Of a stretch of 64,000 nucleotides of DNA, positions 1-7,963 are shown in pieces (the first letter of the stretch is position 1; every line of letters starts with the position of its first letter). The stretch covers positions 119,028-183,027 of the forward strand of contig JAAYDW010000037.1 of NCBI GenBank assembly GCA_012729055.1, given 5' to 3'. The notes under the pieces are model-generated. The model did no database searches and was not told where the DNA came from. It worked only from the letters and a program-made list of their open reading frames with translations. The position numbers were made by a program, and so were the translations under genes. Source of the stretch: Deltaproteobacteria bacterium (lineage in GTDB: Bacteria > Desulfobacterota > Syntrophia > Syntrophales > Smithellaceae).

Positions 1-1617
1 CAGGCCCTGCCCGCCCACGATCCCCGTGCGGTCAAGGGAACGGGTGTCACGTACTTTTCCTCGCCCATGGGCGCAGACCACACGGCCGGCCTCACCTACC
101 GCCAGCCCAAGGAAAAGAAAGACCAGATCCAGACGTCGCTGGCGACGCAGATCAAGGCGGCGGCCTGCGATGCGTTCGGTTACTGCCTCAACGCCGTTCC
201 CGGCGGCGAATCCGTTTATCCTTTCTTTGCCGGGCTCATGAACGCACGCTACGGCCTTAAGCTGACCGAAGAGGACATTCTTGCTACCGCCAAGGAAACC
301 CTGCGCAACCAGCTGGCTTTCAACGAGCAGGCGCAGTTCAGCAGGATCGATACGACGATTCCCGCCTTTTTCCGCGAGGAGCTCGTCGCGCCGACCAGTT
401 CCGTCTTCGACGTCGACGAAGCAGAAGTGCGGAATTTATGGAAGGGCCTCGACACGTTCCGGGAAAAGAAGAAAGTCTGGGAAATCCGCATCCCGCCGAT
501 GCCCGACATTCTGATGGGCGAAGGCGTCGCCCGATCCATGGGCCGGAAAATCCGCGACATGAAAGTGTCCAAGATTTTTCTGGTCACCGATCCGTTCATG
601 TTCAAAAGCGGTCGGGCCAACGAAGTCGCCGGCATTTTGAAGAAAAGCGGCATTGAAGCGGAAATTTTCGCCGAAGTCGAACCGGACCCGCCCATCGAAC
701 TCATCGAACGCGCGGGCGCCCTGTACAAGGAAACGGGCTGTAACGGCATTTTGGGGCTGGGCGGCGGCTCTTCGCTGGACACGGCCAAGACGCTGGGCCT
801 GCGCGTCACGCATCCGGGCGACATGCGCGAATACGAAGGCATCGTCGGCGGCGGCGGCAAAATCAAACCGATCTTTCCGCCGATCATCTGCCTGCCGACC
901 ACCTCCGGAACCGGCAGCGAAGTCAATCCCTGCGCCGTTTTGACGGACAAGGCCCGCGATTTGAAGTTCATTCTCATGAGCAATCACTTCATTCCGAAGC
1001 TCGCGGTGATCGATCCGCTCTTCACCAAAACCATGCCGCCGGGCCTGACCATCGAATCCGGCGTCGACGCTCTGTCGCACTGCATCGAAGGCTATGTTTC
1101 GCTTGCAACGCCTTACCATCCCTACTTCGAATCCAAGGCGCTTTACGGCATCAAACTCATCGGCCGGAGCCTCATTACCGCATACCGCGAGCCGGACAAC
1201 ATGCGCGCGCGGACCGACATGTGCATGGCGGCCCTCTGCGGCGGCCTGGCGTTTCTCAAAGGCCTGGGCCTGGGGCATGCCCTCACCCACGCCATCGGCG
1301 CGCATTATCATCTGCCGCACGGACGAGCGGCCATCTTCGGCCTGCTGGGCTTCGTGATGGCCAACAAGGAAACCTGCCGCGACGCGTTCATGGACATGGC
1401 CTACCTCATCAACCGGACGGATGACCTGGAAGGAGCGCTCCGCTGGCTTTACACAGAACTGCAAATCGACCTGCGGCTCAAATCCTACGGCATTTCCCGG
1501 GAAGCGCTCCCGGAAATCGCCTTTTACACATCGCGCGACGCGGTCAACATGGCCACGGACCCGACCGCGCCGAGCCAGTCCAGAATTCTGGAACTGCTTA
1601 CGACCATGTACGAATAG
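1..1617 (+). CDS. aldehyde:ferredoxin oxidoreductase C-terminal region fused to iron-containing alcohol dehydrogenase (5' partial)
   Basis: The frame is open from base 1, so the protein starts before the window. The ORF-track ATG at 67 is internal. The first ~120 residues read like the C-terminal part of tungsten aldehyde:ferredoxin oxidoreductase (AOR): a GVTYFSSPMGADHTAG stretch, then DAFGYC, matching the AOR DxxGxC motif whose Cys is the last [4Fe-4S] ligand. After a ~20-residue linker comes a full iron alcohol dehydrogenase with GGGSSLD for NAD binding and metal ligands D334, H338, H404 and H418 (numbered from the codon at 67). An AOR-ADH fusion could reduce a carboxylic acid to alcohol, or run in reverse, with the aldehyde passed inside one chain. 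The function is inferred from the families. The next gene follows after 11 nt with a GGAG site. Confidence 0.85.
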   Translation, partial: QALPAHDPRAVKGTGVTYFSSPMGADHTAGLTYRQPKEKKDQIQTSLATQIKAAACDAFGYCLNAVPGGESVYPFFAGLMNARYGLKLTEEDILATAKETLRNQLAFNEQAQFSRIDTTIPAFFREELVAPTSSVFDVDEAEVRNLWKGLDTFREKKKVWEIRIPPMPDILMGEGVARSMGRKIRDMKVSKIFLVTDPFMFKSGRANEVAGILKKSGIEAEIFAEVEPDPPIELIERAGALYKETGCNGILGLGGGSSLDTAKTLGLRVTHPGDMREYEGIVGGGGKIKPIFPPIICLPTTSGTGSEVNPCAVLTDKARDLKFILMSNHFIPKLAVIDPLFTKTMPPGLTIESGVDALSHCIEGYVSLATPYHPYFESKALYGIKLIGRSLITAYREPDNMRARTDMCMAALCGGLAFLKGLGLGHALTHAIGAHYHLPHGRAAIFGLLGFVMANKETCRDAFMDMAYLINRTDDLEGALRWLYTELQIDLRLKSYGISREALPEIAFYTSRDAVNMATDPTAPSQSRILELLTTMYE

Positions 1618-1628
1618 AAAAGGAGCAA

Positions 1629-3185
1629 ATGATGACCGGAGCGGAAAGTATTCTTCAAACGGCGGCGGATGCGGGAGTGAAAATTTGTTTTGCCAATCCC
1701 GGCACGACGGAACTGGACTTTGTTGCGGCGCTCGACAAGGTTCCCCAAATCCGGCCGGTGCTGGGGCTTTTCGAGGGCGTCTGCACGGGCGCGGCCGACG
1801 GTTACGGACGCATCACTGAAAAGCCGGCGCTGACCCTTCTGCATCTGGGACCGGGATTTGCCAACGGCATCGCCAATCTGCACAACGCAAAGCGCGGCCG
1901 GACGCCGATTCTCAACCTCATCGGCGAACACACGACCTGGCTCCGTCCCCACGATCCGCACCTCAACATGGACATCGCGTCGCTTGCAGGCACCGTCTCG
2001 AACTGGCACAAGGAAGTCGCTTCGGCGGACACGGCCTCATCCGACACGGCCGAGGCTCTGGCCGCGTCTCTTTACGGCCAGGTGGCAACGCTGATCGTCC
2101 CCGCCGATCACCAGTCGGCCGCTCCGCCGACGGAAACCATTTCCCAAGTCAATTTTTCTTTTCAACCGCCGGATGAGGAAGTGCTTGCCCATGCGGTCAC
2201 GATGATCGGGGAGACCAAACGGCCCGCGCTGATTCTGGGGCACCGGGCTTTGCGCCGCGAGGGTCTCGCCGCGGCCGCGCAAATTCAGGCCAAAACCGAC
2301 TGCGCGCTTTTGATGACCACCTTCCCCGCTTACTTTGACGCGGGCGCGGGGCTGCCGATTCTCCAGCGTATTCCTTATTTTCCGGGGCAGGCCCGCAAAC
2401 TGCTCGCCAAGTACGATGCTTTCATTCTGGCGGGCGCGGCGGAGCCTTCGGCCTTTTTCGGTTACGCGGGAGGAATTACCTCCTACCTGCCGGACAAGGC
2501 GCCCTGTCTGTGCCTGGATACGCGCAGGCAAAATACGGCTGTTGTTCTCGAAGAGCTTTCTTCCCTTCTCGGGCCCGACGTCGGCCCGGCCGAACTGCGC
2601 CGCCTGCTGAGCCAGTGCGCCGTACCGGATTTGCCGGCCGGACCGCTCAACGCCCGCAACATGTGCCAGGCGATCGCCGCGCTGCAGCCGGAAGGCTGCA
2701 TCGTTGTGGAAGAAGGCATTTCCTCGGGCGCATCCTCGTACGATTACGTCCCCTATCTCAAGCCTTACTGTCAACTGACGCTCACCGGAGGCGCGATCGG
2801 CATGGGCATGCCGCTTGCGCTGGGGGCCGCGCTGGCCGCGCCGGACCGCCGGGTCATCGACATCCAGGCGGACGGGAGCGCCATGTACACACTGCAGGCG
2901 CTCTGGTCGCAGGCGCGCGAAAAGACGAACGTCGTCACCGTGATTTGCTCCAACCGCAAATATTTCACCATTGAGCTCGAAAGCCTGCGCGCCGGCAATG
3001 CCGCGCCGGGCAAAGCGGCAAAATCGCTTTTGACCCTCGATCAGCCGGCGCTGGACTGGGTAAACCTGAGCCGCGGCATGGGCGTTCCCGCAACTTCCGT
3101 GAACACCACGGAAGACTTCATCCGCGCTTTCCGCGCGGCGCTTGCGGAACCGGGATCTTATTTAATTGAGGTGGTGCTGGAGTAA
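1629..3185 (+). CDS. thiamine diphosphate-dependent enzyme, acetolactate synthase-like (IlvX/benzoylformate decarboxylase group)
   Basis: This 518-residue protein has the three-domain layout of ThDP decarboxylases and synthases. The Pyr domain carries the cofactor-activating Glu in FEG (residues 48-50). The C-terminal PP domain carries ADGSAMY (from residue 414) followed 26 residues later by N442, the GDG-x(~27)-N metal/ThDP motif with Ala in the first position. An AAAAGGAGC ribosome site precedes the ATG. It lies 11 nt behind the AOR-ADH fusion gene, so the two are probably cotranscribed; a role in making or using a 2-oxo acid or aldehyde would fit. The exact substrate cannot be read from the sequence. 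Annotation as catabolic acetolactate synthase would be over-precise. Confidence 0.8.
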   Translation: MMTGAESILQTAADAGVKICFANPGTTELDFVAALDKVPQIRPVLGLFEGVCTGAADGYGRITEKPALTLLHLGPGFANGIANLHNAKRGRTPILNLIGEHTTWLRPHDPHLNMDIASLAGTVSNWHKEVASADTASSDTAEALAASLYGQVATLIVPADHQSAAPPTETISQVNFSFQPPDEEVLAHAVTMIGETKRPALILGHRALRREGLAAAAQIQAKTDCALLMTTFPAYFDAGAGLPILQRIPYFPGQARKLLAKYDAFILAGAAEPSAFFGYAGGITSYLPDKAPCLCLDTRRQNTAVVLEELSSLLGPDVGPAELRRLLSQCAVPDLPAGPLNARNMCQAIAALQPEGCIVVEEGISSGASSYDYVPYLKPYCQLTLTGGAIGMGMPLALGAALAAPDRRVIDIQADGSAMYTLQALWSQAREKTNVVTVICSNRKYFTIELESLRAGNAAPGKAAKSLLTLDQPALDWVNLSRGMGVPATSVNTTEDFIRAFRAALAEPGSYLIEVVLE

Positions 3186-3314
3186 AGATGCTCACCGGTT
3201 TGCTGACGATGCTGCAGTCGCAGATGAGCGCGGAATGGTGCGGTGGTACAAAAACGTCGGCAGGATGTCAGGCATTCCGACGAATTTTGACCAGAGCGCC
3301 GTCACCCATCCGGG

Positions 3315-4392
3315 TCATGCCGGCGCTGGGGCTTTTGCGCTCAGCAGGCAGACCTGATACCAGTAGAAGAACGCCTCGGGATTGGTTTTCTTGAGCTTGT
3401 TGAGCCTGGTATCGTACGGCGCTTCGATGGTCCAGTCGCTGACCTGCTCGGCATCCGCAAAGCGCACAAGGCCCGTTTCTCCGGTTTCGATCAGCTTTGC
3501 CAGATAGGCTGCGCGGGCTGCATAGGCGATGGCCTTTTCAATATGGTAACTTTCGGAAAAGATGTAAGCCTTGATTTGCGACACACCATTTTGCAGGGCG
3601 GCAAAGTCGCCGGCACCGGCCTTCCCTCTCGTGGCTAAGCAAAGCGCGGTTTGCACAATGTCGTTCAAGACGATCTCAGTGCCGCCGGGCAGTTCGCGGT
3701 ATTTCATTTCCGTGAGCGCGATCTTTTGGAATGTGCGGGCAACGGCCGTGACCTCCCGGATCTCCGCAAACAGATTCCCGATATCGTAGAGTTGTTTGAT
3801 GATCTCCATGGCCGCGCTGAAGCCGCCCTTCCGGTAGGGGATCCCGGTGGTGTTCGGTGTAAAGGCAGTCAACTTGTCGGCCAGAATATCTTCCCTGCCC
3901 GGAAGGCTGGCCTGCACAGGCGTTCCGTCCTGTCTGGTAAAGGGCGTATCAATATCCGTTGGCACAATGGTTTGGTAGGGGGAGGCCTCCAACAGAATAT
4001 CGAGCAGGATATTGTTTTCGGAGAGGTTCGTCTGGTGCGCGGGCTTGTAAAAGAACTTGTAATGACGCTTTTCGATGCTGGAAGCGGCGCTCCCCCGCTG
4101 CTCCGCAAACCGGGTGAAGCCTTTCGCTTCGATGAATCTGGCGAAGAGCGCGTCAAAGTCCGCCTCGTCCGGGACGATGATGTCCAGGTCAATGGAGAAC
4201 CGCCTGGGCTGCCTCTGCAACAGCATGACGGCCGTGCCGCCTTTAAAGATAAAGGGCAACCCCCGATTCCGCAAGGCCCTCCAGAAGCAGCAGGGCGCGA
4301 ATGACCTTTTCGACCAGCATCTTGTCGGCCTGCCGGTTTTCGGCGGAGACCTTCTGAATCCATTCGGGCTGTAGCGAGTCTTTTGCGATCAT
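3315..4392 (-). pseudogene. AbiEii/AbiGii-like nucleotidyltransferase toxin, frameshifted
   Basis: The ORF track starts this gene at a TTG (4274), giving 319 residues. Upstream, in another frame, an ATG at 4392 opens MIAKDSLQPEWIQKVSAE and reads ALLLLEGLAESG up to a run of five G (plus strand C at 4260-4264). Removing one G joins it to LPFIFKGGTAVMLL and gives one frame of 358 residues. The protein has the AbiEii nucleotidyltransferase features: GGTAVMLL, then RFSIDLDI with the DxD metal pair, and REDILADKLTAF. The family is the toxin half of type IV AbiE systems. It lies 19 nt behind its antitoxin. The frameshift may be a real inactivation, phase variation in the G run, or a sequencing error. 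Confidence 0.75.
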
Positions 4393-4411
4393 ATCCAATT
4401 ACCGGCACAAT

Positions 4412-5149
4412 TCATTCATTTTTGCCGCTTATTTGATTCAATATCCTTTGCAAAACTTCTTTTTTGTTGCGTCTTTTTGCATAGCGGAGCAGCCGGTCCG
4501 TGTTTACGGTATATTTCCCCAGCGCGTTTGCAAAGATATTGATCATCTCATGGCCCTGCAGAAAAAAGAAGGTTTCCGCGTCGGACACAAGGTCCACAAG
4601 GATCTTTTCGAGGGTCGGAAGAGTCAGGGTGTCCGCCTCCTGAAGAGGCGCTTCGCTGACCAGGGGTTTGACGACAATCGCATCCCTGCTGCCCAGGACG
4701 AAATTCTCCATGATCTTCCGCGATGGTTGTTGAAAGCTATTTGGCTGGGTCTCTTTGACAAAATGGAACACTGCATCCACGGCCTCGCGTTCCGCCTCGA
4801 CGAGCAGGAAATCATCGGCGGCCACATGCTGAAAAAACTCCTTCAAGGCGGACGTATGCCAGCAACAGAAGGTGATCAGGGGAAACTGCTTCTTTATCCG
4901 GCTGGAAATAGCCTGCTGCTTTTTCGTAAGGTGTGGTAAAAAGCAATCGGCCTGGCCTAGTGCAAACATCCCACGACCGATTCTCTTTAAGGTACCCTGC
5001 TGGACCAGCTCGTAGATCCGCCAATTGGCTGTCGTCCTTTTAATGTCGGGATCCGTTTGGGCAAAATAATCTAATACATCGCTAGTAGTAAACGACTGTT
5101 GATCTTTAAAATATTGTGATAGCGCGTCGTTATCTTTCTTGGCCCTCAT
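4412..5149 (-). CDS. AbiEi-like winged-helix antitoxin/transcriptional regulator
   Basis: The N-terminal ~80 residues form a probable winged helix (FTTSDVLDYFAQ, then RTTANWRIYELVQQGTLKRIGRGMF), as in AbiEi antitoxins, followed by a C-terminal domain of unknown fold. The ORF track begins at a TTG (5164) inside a palindrome; I prefer the ATG at 5149 (MRAKKDND), giving 245 residues. It is cotranscribed with the AbiEii-like gene. AbiEi proteins bind inverted repeats in their own promoter, and a perfect 14-bp inverted repeat sits just upstream. Assignment is by architecture and partner; similarity outside the winged helix is weak by eye. Confidence 0.7.
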   Translation of the reverse strand: MRAKKDNDALSQYFKDQQSFTTSDVLDYFAQTDPDIKRTTANWRIYELVQQGTLKRIGRGMFALGQADCFLPHLTKKQQAISSRIKKQFPLITFCCWHTSALKEFFQHVAADDFLLVEAEREAVDAVFHFVKETQPNSFQQPSRKIMENFVLGSRDAIVVKPLVSEAPLQEADTLTLPTLEKILVDLVSDAETFFFLQGHEMINIFANALGKYTVNTDRLLRYAKRRNKKEVLQRILNQISGKNE

Positions 5150-5161
5150 GCTTCCATTATG

Positions 5162-5202
5162 CAAATTATCGGCAAAAAGTCAAGATAATTGCCGATAATT
5201 TG
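5162..5202. promoter_or_regulatory. perfect 14-bp inverted repeat, probable AbiE operator
   Basis: The arms CAAATTATCGGCAA (5162-5175) and TTGCCGATAATTTG (5189-5202) are perfect reverse complements with a 13-base spacer. They lie 13 nt upstream of the antitoxin ATG. AbiEi-type antitoxins repress their own operon by binding such repeats, so this is the likely operator. There is no T-tract to suggest a terminator. Confidence 0.7.
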
Positions 5203-5475
5203 ATCTCTCTCATGTGCTCAAGTCATCAGCTGAGCTGGCTTGGCAAAACTGGACAGGTGCATAAGTGAGGAAGATGCTCTATAGAGAATATTAGCGACGC
5301 ACAAAAGAATCACAAGGTGGCAAGGACGGCGTTTACTCGCAGCCCCGTTGCCGCCTTGCTCCGAATGGGCCATGGCAGCGGGGGCTATGGATAACCGCCT
5401 TGTGCTTATGACGCCACGGCATTTTCGGTTTGATTTTTGTTGTCGCCCACAGCGAATCCCAGGAGGATCAGAATC
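5203..5475. other. non-coding stretch with no recognised gene
   Basis: Only short ORFs without ribosome sites or recognisable motifs are present (for example 5218-5502 on the minus strand). With the remnant next to it, this looks like worn accessory DNA between the AbiE module and tRNA-Sec. Confidence 0.4.
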
Positions 5476-5589
5476 ATGAGCAAAAGACCCAGCAGAAATC
5501 ATGCCCCACAGGGAGGCTTTATTGTTTGCCGATCGGCACTTAAACCGCCAATCGGATTCCGGGAGGGGGACTTAGACAAAAAGTTATAA
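5476..5589 (+). pseudogene. possible remnant of an IS3-type transposase OrfA start
   Basis: A 37-codon frame begins after a strong AGGAGG site. Its first residues, MSKRPSRNHAP, resemble the start of IS3-family OrfA proteins (MSKRxxRxHxPxFKAKVAL). The likeness stops after about 11 residues. The following bases, up to a GGGAGGGGGACTTAGACA stretch, could be the outer end of the same element after an internal deletion. It is short, so the assignment is tentative. Confidence 0.35.
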
Positions 5590-5606
5590 TGACCACAAAT
5601 AAAAAT

Positions 5607-5704
5607 TGGCGGAAGTGCATGGGAATCGAACCCACCTGGGACGGTTCTAGCGCCCCACACTGGATTTGAAGTCCAGGAGGCCCACCAGTGACCTTGGCAC
5701 TTCC
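5607..5704 (-). tRNA. selC: tRNA-Sec (selenocysteine, anticodon TCA)
   Basis: The minus strand reads GGAAGTGCC...GGCACTTCC-type ends: a long acceptor stem GGAAGTGC paired with GCACTTCC, then G and an encoded CCA. The anticodon arm CTGGACTTCAAATCCAG matches that of bacterial selC exactly, with anticodon TCA at 5667-5669. A long variable arm and a T arm with GGTTCGATTCC follow. At 98 nt including CCA it has the unusual length of tRNA-Sec. It supplies selenocysteine at UGA codons; a candidate user is the ArsC-like gene at 14482. No selA, selB or selD gene is in the window. Confidence 0.96.
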
Positions 5705-5776
5705 TCTGGTGAGATCCGGTTAAACTTTATCTTCAAAAGGGGCGGGATGTCAATCTGCAAATGATTTTTTCTGCAA

Positions 5777-6127
5777 TCACGCCAGGATATCCAGGAGCGT
5801 CTGCTGCATTTCAGCGGCGGTCCTGACCGTTGTCGCATTGGCTGCAAAGGCATGCGTTGTGACTCTCTGATCGACAAATGATTCGGCCAGGTCCACGTTG
5901 GAGGATTCGCTTACTTCGCCCGTCTCTGCGTTCATCCCCGGAGGCACACCGGGAAGCTTGACCTGTGAAAGCGTTACCTGGACGCCGCCGTTGGCCGCTT
6001 CCCGCAAAGCAACCCGGCTTTTTTTAAAGCCCTCCGTGTTGACATTGGCAATATTGCTGGCGTTTACAGCCATCTTGATTTCACAGGCCCGAAGACCCGA
6101 AAGCGCAATGTTCCATGCCGATGACAT
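5777..6127 (-). CDS. flagellar basal-body rod-like protein (FlgB/FlgC/FlgG type), orphan
   Basis: The 116-residue product starts MSSAWNIALSGLRACEIKMAVNASNIANVNTEGFKKSRV, which is the N-terminal rod signature (ANNIANxxTxGFK). It ends with a second helix (VTTHAFAANATTVRTAAEMQQTLLDIL) typical of the C-terminal rod domain. I chose the ATG at 6127 because GGGAGG lies 9 bases upstream; the ORF-track start is 10 codons earlier. No other flagellar gene is nearby. It may be a FlgC-like protein borrowed for another role or the residue of a lost flagellar cluster. Confidence 0.75.
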   Translation of the reverse strand: MSSAWNIALSGLRACEIKMAVNASNIANVNTEGFKKSRVALREAANGGVQVTLSQVKLPGVPPGMNAETGEVSESSNVDLAESFVDQRVTTHAFAANATTVRTAAEMQQTLLDILA

Positions 6128-6184
6128 GCATCGTCCTCCCGTATTCTTTGATATCATCGGAAAAGGGACGGAAAAACTTGAAGA

Positions 6185-6799
6185 TCAGTTCAGTTGCAGT
6201 AAATCTTCCGGTGTGTCGAACAGATAGTCCGGTCGGGACGCGGCCAGGAGCGCTTTGCTGTGCCAGCCCCACGTGACGCCGACGGTTTTGACGCCGGCTT
6301 CTTTTCCTTCCTTGATGTCGCCGGTCGTATCGCCGATGTAGTAAATATCCTGCAGGGTCACACTGTACTTCCGGATCACGTAGAGGATTTTTTCCTTCTT
6401 GCTGTACATGAAATCGGAGCCCAGAATGTCGTCGAAGATCCCTTCGAAATCGTACAGGCGCAATGCTTCCCGGATCGTCGGCGTGTCGTTGGAGGAAATC
6501 ACCACCAGCGGATGATTCTGTTTGAGCCGGCGCAGAACCGGCCGGATGGCGTCAAAGGGCTTCATGGCCGCGTAGTTGACCTGGGTCAGAATAGACACGG
6601 AAGCTTCTTCAAACTTTTTCATGTCCACGCCCTTGTCGACGAGCGACTGATAGAAGTTCCCCTCAAAGAGTTCCAGAAACTCTTCCCGGCCGCGCGTGAG
6701 CGGCTGGCCGATGGCGTTTAGACAATCGGTGACCGTTTTTTCGTAAACGTCCAGCGAATCCACCAAAACGCCGTCAAAATCAAAAAGAAGCAGATTCAT
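6185..6799 (-). CDS. HAD-superfamily phosphatase (phosphoglycolate phosphatase-like)
   Basis: All four HAD motifs are visible in 204 residues: DFDGVLVDS near the start, SSND near residue 100, a Lys in KKEKIL, and GDTTGD near residue 157. The region between motifs I and II is a helical cap, as in Gph and PpaX. The enzyme would hydrolyse a phosphate ester through an aspartyl-phosphate intermediate; the substrate is not known. It sits downstream of mtnA on the same strand with a gap of about 117 bases, so it may have its own promoter. Confidence 0.85.
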   Translation of the reverse strand: MNLLLFDFDGVLVDSLDVYEKTVTDCLNAIGQPLTRGREEFLELFEGNFYQSLVDKGVDMKKFEEASVSILTQVNYAAMKPFDAIRPVLRRLKQNHPLVVISSNDTPTIREALRLYDFEGIFDDILGSDFMYSKKEKILYVIRKYSVTLQDIYYIGDTTGDIKEGKEAGVKTVGVTWGWHSKALLAASRPDYLFDTPEDLLQLN

Positions 6800-6916
6800 A
6801 TTTTTGTATTCCTACTTGCAGTAAAACGTAAATCTCGTCATTCTGCACTGATCCCAAATCCGGGAAAGTTTGAAAAAAACCGGATTTCCGCCTGCAAAAT
6901 GACGCAATATCATTAT

Positions 6917-7963
6917 TTATAATGCAACAGAACGCTTCAGGCGGGCGATGGCCGCTCGACCGGGTTTTGTCAGAATGCCTTTTTCCGTGACGATGGCCGA
7001 AATCAGCCGTGCCGGCGTGACGTCAAACGCGGGATTGTAAACCGCCATGCCCTGCGGCGCGGCCGCCACGCCGCGAAAGGTCGTCACTTCATCGGCCTGT
7101 CGTTCCTCAATGGGAATTTCCGCGCCGGTCGTCAGAGAAAAATCAAACGTGGACAGCGGAGCGGCGATGTAAAAAGGAATCCGGTGCGCCCGCGCCAGAA
7201 CGGCCAGCGCATAAGTGCCGATTTTATTGGCGGCGTCGCCGTTGGCGGCGATGCGGTCCGCGCCGACGATGACTTTATCGATTTTTCCCTGCCGCATCAG
7301 CATTCCGGCCATGTTGTCGCAAATCAGTGTGGCGGGTATTTTTTCTTTTTTCATTTCCCAGGCGGTGAGCCGCGCCCCCTGAAGAACCGGCCGCGTTTCA
7401 TCGACGTAGACGTGCAGCTTTTTGCCTTCGGCCACGGCCGCGCGGATCACGCCCAGCGCCGTGCCGTAGCCGGCGGTGGCCAGCGCTCCGGCGTTGCAGT
7501 GCGTAAGCACATGATCGCCGTCGGACAAAAGTTCGCTGCCGCGGCGTCCCATCTCCCGATTGACGGCAATGTCTTCGGCGCACATGCGCCTGGCTTCCTG
7601 CACCAGCGCCGCGGCCGGGTTTTTCGTTTGTCCGCGCAGGACTTCATCCAGGCGTTTTTTCATCCGCTCCAGCGCCCAGAATAGATTGCGTGCGGTGGGC
7701 CGCGCCGCGGCGATTTCGTCGCAGATGGCCTGAAACTTATCCCGGAACGCCTCCGGGGGCTGAGGCGGAAGCGTCAGCGCGCCCAGCGCCGCGCCCATGG
7801 CCGCGGCCACGCCGATTGCCGGCGCGCCGCGTACGGTCAGATCCCGGATGGCCGCGATGACCTGCCGGTAGTCCGCGCAAACGACCGGCCGCTCGATCTG
7901 CGGCAGGGCGTTTTGATCGATCATCACAACGGAATTGTTCTTCCAGAAAAGAGTTCTGATCAT
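6917..7963 (-). CDS. mtnA: S-methyl-5-thioribose-1-phosphate isomerase
   Basis: This 348-residue protein has the MtnA signature: [11 protein letters not shown] near residue 45, catalytic Cys156 in [18 protein letters not shown], and catalytic Asp236 in [18 protein letters not shown]. It isomerises methylthioribose-1-phosphate to methylthioribulose-1-phosphate in methionine salvage. Its ATG overlaps the gatB stop in an ATGA, so it is translationally coupled to the gat operon. No other salvage genes are adjacent. The related eIF2B-like ribose-1,5-bisphosphate isomerases are less likely, given the length and motifs. Confidence 0.95.
   Translation of the reverse strand: MIRTLFWKNNSVVMIDQNALPQIERPVVCADYRQVIAAIRDLTVRGAPAIGVAAAMGAALGALTLPPQPPEAFRDKFQAICDEIAAARPTARNLFWALERMKKRLDEVLRGQTKNPAAALVQEARRMCAEDIAVNREMGRRGSELLSDGDHVLTHCNAGALATAGYGTALGVIRAAVAEGKKLHVYVDETRPVLQGARLTAWEMKKEKIPATLICDNMAGMLMRQGKIDKVIVGADRIAANGDAANKIGTYALAVLARAHRIPFYIAAPLSTFDFSLTTGAEIPIEERQADEVTTFRGVAAAPQGMAVYNPAFDVTPARLISAIVTEKGILTKPGRAAIARLKRSVAL

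Noticed and set aside
436-1464. 342-aa minus-strand ORF
   Set aside because: Shadow of the AOR-ADH fusion gene.
3166-3394. Short plus-strand ORFs between the ThDP enzyme and AbiEii
   Set aside because: No ribosome sites or motifs; they overlap the end of the AbiEii gene.
5218-5502. 94-aa minus-strand ORF
   Set aside because: No domain or ribosome site; it overlaps the possible IS remnant.
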